NCBI GenBank assembly: GCA_019311115.1
Contig: JAFDDB010000012.1
Coordinates: 1-41,514 of the forward strand
Direction of reading: 5' to 3'
Source of the DNA: Deltaproteobacteria bacterium
GTDB lineage: Bacteria; Myxococcota_A; UBA9160; SZUA-336
Length of the DNA: 41,514 nucleotides
Positions within the stretch are counted from its first letter, which is position 1. Each line of letters begins with the position of its first letter. A program made the position numbers and the translations under genes. This document shows positions 31,337-40,315 of the stretch, piece by piece. Under the pieces are notes generated by a model, which was not told the DNA's origin, searched no databases, and was given only the letters and a program-made list of their open reading frames with translations.

Positions 31337-32149
31337 TCACGGGGCCGTCCTTCGCGGATCGCGCTCGAGCAGTTCCTCGGCGACCGAGCTCAACCACTGC
31401 GCGGCCTTGGAACGTGGCGCGTACTCGAAGATGGTCTGCGAGCGGCTCTGCGCCTGGTCGATCTGCACGGAGTAGCCGAGCACGGCCTGCGAGAGCTGCT
31501 TGGGGAAATGCTCGCGCAACTTCTCGAGGATCTCGGCGGCCATCTTGGTGCGCCGCGCGAAGGTGGGGACGACCATCGAGATGCTCAAGCTCGGGTGGTT
31601 GAACCGCGTGCGCACCATCTCGACCGTCCGCACCATCTCGGCGGCGCCGTCCAGCGCCAGGTAGGTGAGCGGCACGGGCATCACCACCTCGGTCGCCGCG
31701 AGCAACAGGTTCAAGGTGATCGCGCCGAATGACGGCGGAGCGTCGAAGATGACGAAGTCGTAGTCGTCGGCACGCTCGAGCGCCTCGCGCAGGTAGTAGT
31801 ACTCCTCGCCCGACTGGTCGGCGACCTCCTGCGGGAACAGCGCCAACGACTTGTTCGACGGCACCAGGTCGAGGCGCGGATGTCGCGCACGTACGATCGG
31901 GAGTGCGGGGCGAAGCTCCTCGCCGATCACCGCGTCGAGCAGCATGTCGAGCGCCGTCTTGCGCGCCGCACCGACGTCGATGCCGAAGACCTTGCCGAGC
32001 TGACCCTGCGGGTCGAGATCGACGAGCAGCACGCGCTGGCCCTTCTCGCGCGCCAGATAATCCCCGACATTGGACGCCAGCGTCGTCTTGCAGCTGCCAC
32101 CCTTCTCGTTGATGAACGCGACCTGGCGGCGAATCGGCGTTCCCCCCAC
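31337..32149 (-). CDS. ParA family ATPase (KGGSCKTT type)
   Basis: 270 residues. Walker A is at 16-23 (KGGSCKTT instead of KGGVGKTT, keeping the signature Lys16), then VLLVDLDPQGQLGKVFG and DFVIFDAPPSFGAITLN. GTG start at 32149. No parB or parS is visible nearby, so this is more likely an orphan positioning ATPase than the chromosome partition protein. A good sigma-70 promoter lies upstream. Confidence 0.9.
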   Translation of the reverse strand: MGGTPIRRQVAFINEKGGSCKTTLASNVGDYLAREKGQRVLLVDLDPQGQLGKVFGIDVGAARKTALDMLLDAVIGEELRPALPIVRARHPRLDLVPSNKSLALFPQEVADQSGEEYYYLREALERADDYDFVIFDAPPSFGAITLNLLLAATEVVMPVPLTYLALDGAAEMVRTVEMVRTRFNHPSLSISMVVPTFARRTKMAAEILEKLREHFPKQLSQAVLGYSVQIDQAQSRSQTIFEYAPRSKAAQWLSSVAEELLERDPRRTAP

Positions 32150-32192
32150 CGCTGAAGTCCCCGAGAAGCGGGAACTCCCACCTCACACACTC

Positions 32193-32221
32193 TAAATATT
32201 TCAGTCGGGAGGCTGTGTCAA
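32193..32221 (-). promoter_or_regulatory. candidate sigma-70 promoter for the ParA gene
   Basis: On the minus strand, TTGACA (32221-32216) is a perfect -35, followed 17 bp later by TATTTA (32198-32193) in an unusually AT-rich patch. It lies 44 bp before the GTG start. Confidence 0.6.
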
Positions 32222-32231
32222 TTCCGTTGCG

Positions 32232-33047
32232 TCATTCGGGAGAGCCACGCTCGAATCTCCGCCTCAGGTCGTCGGGAAGATCGCTCGCGTGGGCGAGGCG
32301 AACTGGGGTAATCGACACCCGACCACTTCGAAGGACGGCGACGTCGGTACCTTCGCGGGGCGTCGCGCCACGCAGCTCACCGTCGAAGTCGTGCTCGAAC
32401 ACGTCGTCGGCTCCCGCATCTTCTACGGGCGAGAAGAGCCGGCCGTAACCCACGACGGCGAGCTGTGTCACGACGCGCTGCGTCTCGTGGTGGGCCTCGA
32501 CGGGAAAGTTCACGTTGAGCAGGTCGACCCCGTCCGGGTATCCGGCTTCGAGCACATGACGCACGATGTCAGCCGACAGCGCCGCCGCACGCTGCCACAG
32601 CTCGTCGCCGTCCTCGTGGACGCTGCGCTTCCACGCCCCGTCGCTGCCGGACCGGCCGACCGAGAACGCGATCGCCCCGAGCCCCGCGATCCAGCCCTCC
32701 ACAGCCGCCCCCACCGTGCCGCTGGACAGGAAGAATCCCAGCCCACTGTTCAGCCCTATGTTGACGCCGGAGACGACCAGCTCCGGGGGCTCGTCGAAGA
32801 GCGAGTGGACCGCCAGGTTGGTGCAGTCCGCCGGGAAGCCCCCCTCGACCGCCAGGATCTCGTGGCCTCCGCGCTCGACATGACGCACCCGGACACGATC
32901 CCAGCGCGAGATCGCCTTCGAGACCCAGCTCCGCTCCTCGGCGGGGACGACGACGCGGACCTCCCGAAGCTGCGACAGCGCGCGGATCAGGGGCACCAGC
33001 GCGGGCGAGTCGACCCCGTCGTCGTTCGTGACCAGCAGGTAGCCCAA
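32232..33047 (-). CDS. surE: 5'/3'-nucleotidase SurE
   Basis: 271 residues. The metal site begins at residues 8-11 (VTNDDGVDSP), followed by VVVPAEERSWVSKAI and the nucleotide-site block VVSGVNIGLNSG. GTVGAAVEGWIAG is also conserved. TTG at 33047 is the only start that places the NDDG motif at its normal N-terminal position. Divergent from the Nudix gene, with 39 bp between starts. Confidence 0.93.
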   Translation of the reverse strand: MGYLLVTNDDGVDSPALVPLIRALSQLREVRVVVPAEERSWVSKAISRWDRVRVRHVERGGHEILAVEGGFPADCTNLAVHSLFDEPPELVVSGVNIGLNSGLGFFLSSGTVGAAVEGWIAGLGAIAFSVGRSGSDGAWKRSVHEDGDELWQRAAALSADIVRHVLEAGYPDGVDLLNVNFPVEAHHETQRVVTQLAVVGYGRLFSPVEDAGADDVFEHDFDGELRGATPREGTDVAVLRSGRVSITPVRLAHASDLPDDLRRRFERGSPE

Positions 33048-33086
33048 GCGCGGCAGGATACCCCGGCAGCGGGTAGGATTCCCGCG

Positions 33087-33707
33087 TTGCCCCGCCTCGA
33101 CGACATCCGTACGCGCCTCGTGGACTACCGCCCGACGACGGCCCCCGACGAGGATCGGCCCGATTTCGAAGCTGCCGTAGCGCTCGTGCTCTACCAGCCC
33201 GACGCATCCGAAGCCGAGGGAGCGAGCGCCGAGCTGCTCTTCATCGAGCGCGCACAGCGCGAGGGTGACCCCTGGTCGGGCCACATGGCCTTCCCCGGGG
33301 GGCGTCGGGAGCAGGCAGATGTGGACCTGCAGCAGACCGCGGCGCGCGAGACGCTCGAAGAGGTCGGCCTGGCGCTGCGCGAGCCGATCGCCTCGCTCGA
33401 CCACTTCAGCGGCTCGCGCAACGTTCGCGTCCCGCCGCTGCTGGTGGCGCCCTACGTGTACGAGGTCCACGAGCGGCCGGTGCTCGAGGCCAACCACGAG
33501 GTGAACTCGACCGTCTGGGTGCCGCTTCGCTGGATCCTCGCGTCCGAGTCGTGGACCGCGTACGAGGTCGAGCGCGACGACGCGCGCATGGAGTTCCCGG
33601 CCTTTCGCTACGACCGCTACACGGTCTGGGGCCTCACCTACCGGATCCTGCGCAACTTCTTCGCAGTCGTGGGCCGCGAGATCCCGTCACCCGACGACGA
33701 GGGCTGA
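33087..33707 (+). CDS. Nudix hydrolase, CoA pyrophosphatase type
   Basis: 206 residues from TTG at 33087 (MPRLDDIRTRL), with GGTAGGA upstream. The Nudix box is preceded by the NudL-like MAFPGGRREQADVDLQQTA and continues as ARETLEEVGL. Spacing from GG to RE equals that of CoA-cleaving NudL proteins. The C-terminus (AYEVERDDARMEFPAFRY) also fits. It probably removes oxidised CoA or other NDP-X metabolites. Confidence 0.9.
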   Translation: MPRLDDIRTRLVDYRPTTAPDEDRPDFEAAVALVLYQPDASEAEGASAELLFIERAQREGDPWSGHMAFPGGRREQADVDLQQTAARETLEEVGLALREPIASLDHFSGSRNVRVPPLLVAPYVYEVHERPVLEANHEVNSTVWVPLRWILASESWTAYEVERDDARMEFPAFRYDRYTVWGLTYRILRNFFAVVGREIPSPDDEG

Positions 33708-33712
33708 GCCGG

Positions 33713-34117
33713 TCAGACCAGGGGCGGAAGGGGAGGGACGAGCAGCCGCAGCGAGGCGATCGTCTCGCCGGTGATCCCGAGCAGGCCCAGGATGGCGGGG
33801 CCGCGCGCGCCCTCGTTCCAGTAACGCCGCGCGAACGAGCTGGCCGCCAGCAGGTTCACGTACGGCACCAGCATGGCCAGCGACCAGAACGGGCCGCGGC
33901 GCAGCGCCAGCAGGAAGAACCAGAGCAGGGCGGTCAGGAGCGCGCCGAAGCCGGTCGCGAGCAGCAGCAGGTCGGCACTGCGGACCCCCGGCGCGTCGAG
34001 CGCGTGAATGAACCCCACGCTCAGGACCCCGAAGCTGACCAGCAACAGGGGTGCAGCCGAGGCGGGCAGGACGCCCGGCTCAGGACTCGTCGGACTCGTC
34101 AACGCCGGCCTCCGCAT
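33713..34117 (-). CDS. small membrane protein of unknown function
   Basis: 134 residues with three or four predicted membrane segments (for example PLLLVSFGVLSVGF, LLLATGFGALLTALLWFFLL and ILGLLGITGETIASLRLLV). No family recognised. ATG at 34117 overlaps the DUF6178 gene by 38 bp; no later start precedes the first membrane segment. The hydrophobic pattern and position in the leftward run support it. Confidence 0.7.
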   Translation of the reverse strand: MRRPALTSPTSPEPGVLPASAAPLLLVSFGVLSVGFIHALDAPGVRSADLLLLATGFGALLTALLWFFLLALRRGPFWSLAMLVPYVNLLAASSFARRYWNEGARGPAILGLLGITGETIASLRLLVPPLPPLV

Positions 34118-35273
34118 CCTCTCCCCGCTCGGAGGCGGGGGGTCTGCGCAGCGTATCGTCCAGCGTGACGCCGATCCTGAACAGGTCCGCCGGGCGCGTC
34201 CGGTCGAGGACATCCTGAACCGGCATCGCGCGCGCAGCGGCGAGCTCGCGAAGCCCGAGGTCGATGCCCCGGACCGCCTTCTCGGTAGCGGCGGGAATCG
34301 ACTCGCTCTCGGACAGGCGCAGCCCGTCGGCCACGGCGACGCAGTTGGCGACGCCAAGTACGTAGCCGAGCACCTCGGCCGCGCGATCGCCCCGCAGGCC
34401 TTCCAGCGCCTCCGCCAGCAGCGTTCCGCCCAGCTGGCGCGGCAGCGGCGCAGCCGGTACGACGGCCGCCTCCTCGTCCTCCTCCGGCACGTCCAGCAGT
34501 GGCGCGCTCTCCGCCGAGAGCGGACGGTAGATCTCCATCGCCTGCTCCAGGTCGGGGAACCCCAGGTCGCCCATGCGCGCCGTGTGCCACTTAAGCGCGT
34601 ACTCCTCCAGCTCGGGCGGCTGCTCGAAGAGCAGCCCGTACACCAGCTGCCAGTAGCGGGCGGTGTCCTCTGCGAACGACGCTTGCGCGATCTCGCGCAC
34701 GCGGGCGAAGTCCTCGTCGGAGTGGGCTCCCCAGTAGACGACACCGTCCTGCGTCATCCAGCCGTCCGGGGGGTCTTCCTCCTTGCCCACCACCGCCACG
34801 TCGGCCATGCCGCCCAGCGCCAGCAGCCAGAGTTCGGGGTCCCACTCGCGCAGGGCCTTCAGCAGGGTGGGACGCCCGGCCTCGATCAGCGCGTCGACCC
34901 ACTCCACCACGCGTCCGCGGTCGAGCGTCCAGCCGTCCCAGCAGTCCACGTCGGTGCAGGCGACGCGCTGCTCGGGGCTCGCGATCTCCAGCAGCCAGGC
35001 GGCTTCGGACATGCCGCTGGCCCGGATGCTGATGGCCACCTCGGCCTCGGGGAGCAGCGGTACGACCTGCTCCGGGTAGTCGCAGAGCATGAGGAACTCG
35101 CTGCGCACCTCGGGCCGCAGCTCGCGGCAGGCCTCGGCCTGCTGGCCGACGCTCAAACGCTGGAGCGCGCGCCGGCCTGCGGCGCGACTCGACCGCGCCA
35201 GCCGCAGCAGGGCCGGACCCGACGCATCCTCGGCGGGCGCCCCGGGCAGGCGGACGGTCTCGTTCTCAGGCAC
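34080..35273 (-). CDS. DUF6178 family protein
   Basis: 397 residues from GTG at 35273, overlapping the end of lon by 8 bp. Family-like blocks are LMLCDYPEQVVPLLPEAEV, EWVDALIEAGRPTLLKALRE and YWQLVYGLLFEQPPELEEYA. The C-terminal ~40 residues are acidic and disordered. Function unknown. A longer frame to 35312 would lie inside lon. The family is mostly seen in deltaproteobacterial lineages, which supports the taxonomic guess. Confidence 0.85.
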   Translation of the reverse strand: MPENETVRLPGAPAEDASGPALLRLARSSRAAGRRALQRLSVGQQAEACRELRPEVRSEFLMLCDYPEQVVPLLPEAEVAISIRASGMSEAAWLLEIASPEQRVACTDVDCWDGWTLDRGRVVEWVDALIEAGRPTLLKALREWDPELWLLALGGMADVAVVGKEEDPPDGWMTQDGVVYWGAHSDEDFARVREIAQASFAEDTARYWQLVYGLLFEQPPELEEYALKWHTARMGDLGFPDLEQAMEIYRPLSAESAPLLDVPEEDEEAAVVPAAPLPRQLGGTLLAEALEGLRGDRAAEVLGYVLGVANCVAVADGLRLSESESIPAATEKAVRGIDLGLRELAAARAMPVQDVLDRTRPADLFRIGVTLDDTLRRPPASERGEDAEAGVDESDES

Positions 35274-37686
35274 CCGCTCTACTTCTCGGCTCGCCGGGCT
35301 CCGTGGTCTCACGCGGCTCGGTCGGCTCGCCGGGCAAGAAGGAGGGGACGGCCTCGCGGAGCACGTCGATCGAGCGGTCCACGAAGTGGATCTGCAGGTC
35401 GTCGCGCACCTCCTGGGGCACGTCTTCGAGTTCCTTGCGGTTGCGGACCGGCAGGATCACGTCGCGGATACCGGCGCGGTGGGCGGCCAGGATCTTCTCC
35501 TTGATCCCGCCCACGGGCAGGACCTGTCCGCGCAGGGTGATCTCGCCCGTCATCGACAGGTCGCCGCGGACCGGCTCCCCCGACAGCAGGCTCGCGAGCG
35601 CGGCCAGCATGGTCACGCCGGCCGACGGTCCATCCTTGCGCATGGCCCCCGCCGGCACGTGGATGTGGATCTCGTTCTTCTCGAAGACCTGCGGATCGAT
35701 GCCGAAGTCCTCCGCGTTCGAGCGCAGGTAGGAGAGAGCTGCCTCGGCGGACTCTCGCATCACGTCGCCGAGCTGGCCGGTGAGCTTCAACCCGGGCTTG
35801 CCCTCGAGCATGGCGGCCTCGACGAAGACGATCTCTCCGCCGACCGGCGTCCACATCATGCCCGTGGACACGCCAGGCTTCTCGAAGCTCTCGGCGAGCT
35901 GGCGCGTGAACGGCGCGGGGCCGAGCAGGTCGGAAAGCTGCTCCGCGGTCGGCGACTCGCACGATCCCTTCTCCGCGATCTGGAGAGCGGACTTCCGCAC
36001 CAGCGCGGCGATCTGCCGCTCGAGATTCCGCACGCCCGACTCGCGCGTGTACTCCTCGACGACCCGGAGCAACACGTCGTCGCCGAACTCCACGGTTCCG
36101 TCGTCGAGTCCGTGCTCCTCGAGCTGGCGGGGGACCAGGAAGTCCCGCGCGATGCGCAGCTTCTCGCGCGTGGTGTAGCCCGGGATCTCGATCACCTCCA
36201 TCCGGTCGAGCAGCGGCGGAGGGATGGTGTCGGTGCGGTTCGCCGTGGTGACGAAGAGGACCTTCGACAGGTCGAAGTCGAGCTCCAGGTAGTGGTCGCT
36301 GAACGCGGTGTTCTGCTCCGGGTCGAGCACCTCGAGCAGCGCCGAGGAAGGGTCGCCCCGGTAGTCCGAGCCCACCTTGTCGATCTCGTCGAGTACGAAG
36401 ACCGGGTTGCAGCTGCCCGCTTTCTTCAGGTTCTGCAGGATGCGGCCGGGCAGGGCGCCCACGTACGTGCGGCGGTGACCGCGGATCTCGGCCTCGTCGC
36501 GCACACCGCCGAGCGAGGTGCGCACGAACTCGCGGCCCATGGCGCGCGCGATCGACTTGCCGAGCGACGTCTTTCCGACGCCCGGCGGGCCGACGAAGCA
36601 GAGGATCGGACCCTTCTGCTCATCGACCAACCGCCGAACCGCCAAGTACTCGAGGATGCGTTCCTTGATCTTCTCGAGACCGTAGTGGTCCTCGTCCAGG
36701 ATCTTGCGCGCGTGGGCCAGGTCGAGGTTGTCCTCGGTCTCGTTCTGCCACGGCAGGTCGAGCAGCCACTCGACGTAGGTACGCACGACGGAACGCTCGG
36801 GCGAGTGGCTGGGGATGGCGCCCATGCGGCCGACCTCGCGCTCCGCGACCTGGCTGACCTCTTCGGGCAGGTCGCAGGCCTCGATGCGGTCGCGCAGGTC
36901 GTCGATCTCGGCCTGCTGCTCCTCGGTCTCGCCGAGCTCCTCCTGGATCTGGCGCAGCTGGTCGCGAAGCAGGCGCTTGCGCTGCCCCTCGTCGATCTCG
37001 CCCGCGGCGCGCTCGGCGAAGCTGCGCGAGACCTGGGCGACGCGGATCTCGCGCATCAAGTGCCGGATCAGGACGCGGAGCCGCGCGAGCACGTCGCGCT
37101 GCGCGAGCAGGGCGGTTTTCTGCTCGAGCGGCAGGTTGCCCGCAAAGGCGATCAGGTCCGAGAGCCGCGCGGGATCCTGCATCCCCTGGATCATCTCGAC
37201 CAGCTCGTTGGGAAGATCGTCGCGCAGCCGGATCAGCTCGCCGGCCAGGCGTTGCACGGTACGCCGCGCGGCCTCGGCTTCGGGAGTGTCGGCGAGCACG
37301 TCTTCGACCCGTTCCATGCGCACGCTGTGCGTCTCGCTGCCTTCCACGAGCTCGAGCATGCGGAACCGCGCCAAGCCGAGCACGACGATAGACAGACCCC
37401 TGCCCGTATCGGCCGTCTGGAGCACGCGGACGATCGTGCCCACCTCGTACAGGTCGTCCGCGCCGGGCTGGTCCACCTCGGCGCGGCGCTGCGTCAGGAT
37501 CGCCAGCAACCCGTCGCCCGAGGCGGCCTGTCTCACGGCCGCGACCGAGCGCGACCGCCCGACGCTGAGCGGCAGGGTCGTGCCGGGAAAGACGACGAAG
37601 CTGCGCAGCGCGAGCATCGGCAGCTCGGACGGGACGCGGACGGCCTCGCCGCCCACTTCAAGCGTGAATTCAGGGACTTCGGGCAC
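35266..37686 (-). CDS. lon: ATP-dependent protease Lon
   Basis: 806 residues. The N-terminal substrate domain starts LPMLALRSFVVFPGTTLPL. A coiled-coil region at ~200-260 is followed by the AAA+ module with Walker A GPPGVGKTS and Walker B NPVFVLDEIDKVG. The Ser-Lys dyad is Ser688 in DGPSAGVTML and Lys731 in GGIKEKILAAH. GTG start at 37686. The last ~25 residues are a Pro/Glu/Thr-rich tail. Degrades misfolded and regulatory proteins in the cytoplasm. Confidence 0.98.
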   Translation of the reverse strand: MPEVPEFTLEVGGEAVRVPSELPMLALRSFVVFPGTTLPLSVGRSRSVAAVRQAASGDGLLAILTQRRAEVDQPGADDLYEVGTIVRVLQTADTGRGLSIVVLGLARFRMLELVEGSETHSVRMERVEDVLADTPEAEAARRTVQRLAGELIRLRDDLPNELVEMIQGMQDPARLSDLIAFAGNLPLEQKTALLAQRDVLARLRVLIRHLMREIRVAQVSRSFAERAAGEIDEGQRKRLLRDQLRQIQEELGETEEQQAEIDDLRDRIEACDLPEEVSQVAEREVGRMGAIPSHSPERSVVRTYVEWLLDLPWQNETEDNLDLAHARKILDEDHYGLEKIKERILEYLAVRRLVDEQKGPILCFVGPPGVGKTSLGKSIARAMGREFVRTSLGGVRDEAEIRGHRRTYVGALPGRILQNLKKAGSCNPVFVLDEIDKVGSDYRGDPSSALLEVLDPEQNTAFSDHYLELDFDLSKVLFVTTANRTDTIPPPLLDRMEVIEIPGYTTREKLRIARDFLVPRQLEEHGLDDGTVEFGDDVLLRVVEEYTRESGVRNLERQIAALVRKSALQIAEKGSCESPTAEQLSDLLGPAPFTRQLAESFEKPGVSTGMMWTPVGGEIVFVEAAMLEGKPGLKLTGQLGDVMRESAEAALSYLRSNAEDFGIDPQVFEKNEIHIHVPAGAMRKDGPSAGVTMLAALASLLSGEPVRGDLSMTGEITLRGQVLPVGGIKEKILAAHRAGIRDVILPVRNRKELEDVPQEVRDDLQIHFVDRSIDVLREAVPSFLPGEPTEPRETTEPGEPRSRAGA

Positions 37687-37696
37687 TCAGAGCCGC

Positions 37697-37724
37697 ATCC
37701 TAGACACCCGGTCCCGCGGGTCAA
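37697..37724 (-). promoter_or_regulatory. sigma-70 promoter of lon, leaderless or nearly so
   Basis: On the minus strand, TTGACC (37724-37719) and TAGGAT (37702-37697) are 16 bp apart. Transcription would start about 4-5 nt before the GTG at 37686, so the mRNA would have almost no 5' leader. Confidence 0.6.
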
Positions 37725-37797
37725 CCCGAAATCGGACGAGGCGAGGGGGCCGCCGCCTTTCCGGCCACAGCCCCCTGCGTCCGATATTCCGGGCCGA

Positions 37798-38322
37798 TCA
37801 GTACTTGAGCTTGGTGAAGTCGATCGTCTCGATGCCGCGGGCATCCCGAACGATCGAGAGCAGGCTCCCAGCCAGCGACCAGTCCTTGAGCTTGCCCTTG
37901 ATCACGACGTTCTTGTCCGTGACCGTGACCTCGAACTTGCCCTTCTCCTTCTCGCGAAGGAGCTCCTCGTCCTGGTCGATCCGCTTGTTGATGTGCGCCA
38001 TCAGCTCTTCGTCGGTCTTGGTGCTGACCTCGGGCTCGCGGACGCGGATGCGATTCCGGATGTCCTTGATGCCGCGGATGCCCTTGGCCAGCTCGTCGCA
38101 CTTGGCCTTGAGCTCCTCGTTCGGGACGTAGCCCGTCATCATGAGCGTGGTGCGCATGGCGCGCACGTCGACCTCGATCAGGCCGGGCTCCTTGTAGAAG
38201 AGCTTTTGCGCCTTGAGCGCGCGCTTCGCGTCGCCGGTGCTCTGCGCCTGGACGTCGGTTGCGAGTCCGAAGGCCGCTACCGCGATCGCGAGGGCCAGAA
38301 AGCTGCGAAACATTGAGGTCAT
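37798..38322 (-). CDS. exported double-BON domain protein
   Basis: 174 residues. A signal peptide at 1-26 ends in VQAQ. Two BON-like repeats follow: ~50-100 (VDVRAMRTTLMMTGYVPN to IKDIRNRIRV) and ~105-170 (MAHINKRIDQ to VVIKGKLKDW and IETIDF). BON domains usually bind membranes or scaffold envelope proteins. ATG at 38322 with GGAGGAA 7 nt upstream. It precedes lon on the same strand but has its own promoter. Confidence 0.88.
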   Translation of the reverse strand: MTSMFRSFLALAIAVAAFGLATDVQAQSTGDAKRALKAQKLFYKEPGLIEVDVRAMRTTLMMTGYVPNEELKAKCDELAKGIRGIKDIRNRIRVREPEVSTKTDEELMAHINKRIDQDEELLREKEKGKFEVTVTDKNVVIKGKLKDWSLAGSLLSIVRDARGIETIDFTKLKY

Positions 38323-38392
38323 GCGTCGTTCCTCCAGAAATCCGTCGGCGTGGCTCGCCGTGGACGGGCACCCCAGCCCGCGAATAGGGCGT

Positions 38393-38422
38393 AGCCTATC
38401 CAGACCCGCCGTCAGGGGTCAA
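38393..38422 (-). promoter_or_regulatory. candidate sigma-70 promoter of the BON-domain gene
   Basis: On the minus strand, TTGACC (38422-38417) and TAGGCT (38398-38393) have 18-bp spacing. The -35 box is identical to that of lon. Confidence 0.5.
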
Positions 38423-38477
38423 CCGCCACGGCCGACCCCTCCCCTACATACGCTTGCTGCAGGGAATTTGGATCTCT

Positions 38478-39848
38478 TCAGTACTTGGCGTATTCGATCA
38501 GGCGGTCGATCCTGCCCGCCCAGGCCCCGTCCCAGAGGTCCAGAACGGCCCTGGCGGGGCTTACGCCACGATCCAGGATCTCGTACAGCGACTCGAGGAA
38601 CAGCTCCTCGGTCTCGCCGCGGCGGTTCGGGGCGCCGATCCGGGCCAGCCCGGCCGCCGACAGATCCACCAACTCCCGGGCGATCTCGAGCACCGGCCCG
38701 CCGGGAGACACCGCGGACAGCCCTTTCCGGGCGACCTGGGCGTGGAGCGCGTCGACCTCGGCCGCGCTCCAGGGACGGACCCGCTCGAGGGCGGCGTCGA
38801 GCGAGGCGTCGTCGTAGAAGAGCCCCTTCCAGAAGGCGGGCAGCGCACAGACCAGCGAGGGTGGAACGGCGTCGGCGCCGCGAACCTCGATCACCCGCTT
38901 CATGCGCGCCTCGGGAAAGAGGGTCGTCAGGTGCACGTTCCAGTCGGCCAGCGTCGCGCGCTCGCCCGCGTGGCCGTTCTGCAGGTAGTCGCGGAACGTC
39001 CGGCCGCCTAGCGGCACGTGATGCTCGCCGCGCACGATGAAGAGACACGGCACGTCGAGCGCCCACTCGGCGTAGTGCCGGTAGGCACCGCCCTCGAGCC
39101 ACTCGTCCGAGAACACGAAGGCGGGAAACCCGCAACGGGCCGGATCGGTGTGGCGCCAGACCCAGGCGCGCCGCGACTCGAAGCCGTTCGGCCCGCCTTC
39201 GGAGACGCCCGAGTTCGCGTAGAGCGCCGTGATGATCGGCGACGCCGCGAGCGCGAGCCTGAGCTTCCGCGCCGCGTCGGCCTCCGAAGAGAAGTCGAAA
39301 TTGGCCTGCACCGTTCCGGTGCCGTGCATCATCCAGAGCGCCAGATCGCCGCGCTCCGACAGGAAGGAGCGCATCAGGCCGTAGCGCTCGCGCGGCATGC
39401 GCGGCAGGTCGTCGAGCTTCGCCAGCGGGTGGATCCCGAGGCCGAGCCAGGCGATGCCGAACCGCTCGGACACGTGCTTCATCAGCGCCAGGTGCTCGTT
39501 GAACTCGCGGCAGGTCTCGTGCAGCGTCGCGAGCGGCGCGCCCGATAGCTCGAGCTGTCCGCCCGGTTCGAGCGTGATGCTCGATCCCTCGCGCTCGAGA
39601 CCGACCAGGTTCCCGCCGTCCTCGAGCGGGTCGAATGCGTACTCACGGTGGAGCACCGCCAGCAGCGAGCCGATGCCGCGCTCGCCGTCGTACGGGACGG
39701 GGGACAGGGTCTGATCGTACAGGCCGATCTTCTCGTGCTCGGTGCCGACCCGGAAGTCGTCCGTCTCGCCGGCGCGGAAGAAGTCGGCGAGTTCAGCGAC
39801 GTCCTCGACGTCGCGCTCGAGCTCCGGATCGAGGCGCGTCAGACTCAC
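38478..39848 (-). CDS. gshA: glutamate-cysteine ligase
   Basis: 456 residues, GCS2/plastid-type. DFRVGTEHEKIGLY at the N-terminus binds metal-ATP; ITLEPGGQLELSGAPL and IAWLGLGIHPLAK are hallmark blocks, with MMHGTGTVQANFDF further on. It performs the first step of glutathione synthesis, which fits the GST genes at the other end of the window. GTG at 39848 overlaps the upstream stop (GTGA). Confidence 0.95.
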   Translation of the reverse strand: MSLTRLDPELERDVEDVAELADFFRAGETDDFRVGTEHEKIGLYDQTLSPVPYDGERGIGSLLAVLHREYAFDPLEDGGNLVGLEREGSSITLEPGGQLELSGAPLATLHETCREFNEHLALMKHVSERFGIAWLGLGIHPLAKLDDLPRMPRERYGLMRSFLSERGDLALWMMHGTGTVQANFDFSSEADAARKLRLALAASPIITALYANSGVSEGGPNGFESRRAWVWRHTDPARCGFPAFVFSDEWLEGGAYRHYAEWALDVPCLFIVRGEHHVPLGGRTFRDYLQNGHAGERATLADWNVHLTTLFPEARMKRVIEVRGADAVPPSLVCALPAFWKGLFYDDASLDAALERVRPWSAAEVDALHAQVARKGLSAVSPGGPVLEIARELVDLSAAGLARIGAPNRRGETEELFLESLYEILDRGVSPARAVLDLWDGAWAGRIDRLIEYAKY

Positions 39849-40273
39849 CGCGCGGTCGCCTCGCGCAGCAGCTCGAGCAGCAGGCCGTCGAAGGACGCCT
39901 CGAGCTCGGGTGCGTCGAACGCAACGTCGAGGCAGGGCTTCTCGGCCTTGTATCGCTTGTACGGCCCGACCAGCGTGACCTGACCGCACGCCTTGGCCAC
40001 GCACACGATCTCCCAGCGTCCACGCCGCAGCCTCAGCTGCACCGCGTCGACGTGCTTGTCGTCGGGCTCGACGGCGCCCACGTCGATGTGGCCCAGGTGC
40101 TCGGCGCCGCGCTCGCGCGCCTCGTCGCAGAACGCCTCGACGGCGCGCACTGCGCGCTCCCGAAGCCGCTCGGCGGCGGCGCGAGCTTCGGCCAGTGAGT
40201 CGGGCAGGTCCCGGTCCCGGTCGGCAAGCTCGCGGGCGAGCGCGCGCAGGGGCGCGAACGATTCCTCGGCCAT
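39845..40273 (-). CDS. hypothetical protein coupled to gshA
   Basis: 142 residues. The first ~55 are Arg/Glu/Ala-rich and probably helical; the second half (RGRWEIVCVAKACGQVTLV, GPYKRYKAEKPCLDVAF) looks like beta strands. No family recognised. ATG at 40273; it ends in the GTGA overlap with gshA, so it is probably co-translated. Confidence 0.75.
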   Translation of the reverse strand: MAEESFAPLRALARELADRDRDLPDSLAEARAAAERLRERAVRAVEAFCDEARERGAEHLGHIDVGAVEPDDKHVDAVQLRLRRGRWEIVCVAKACGQVTLVGPYKRYKAEKPCLDVAFDAPELEASFDGLLLELLREATAR

Positions 40274-40300
40274 GCCGGATCATGGCACATCCCACGGGGG

Positions 40301-40306
40301 TATAAT
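40301..40306 (+). promoter_or_regulatory. candidate -10 box of the symporter gene
   Basis: A perfect TATAAT, 9 bp before the ATG at 40316, in otherwise GC-rich sequence. No good -35 is seen. If used, the transcript would be almost leaderless. Confidence 0.4.
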
Positions 40307-40315
40307 CCGAGCCCG

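Noticed and set aside
31337-32149. Chromosome partition ParA
   Set aside because: No parB, parS or origin genes nearby, and Walker A differs from the usual KGGVGKTT; kept as an orphan ParA.
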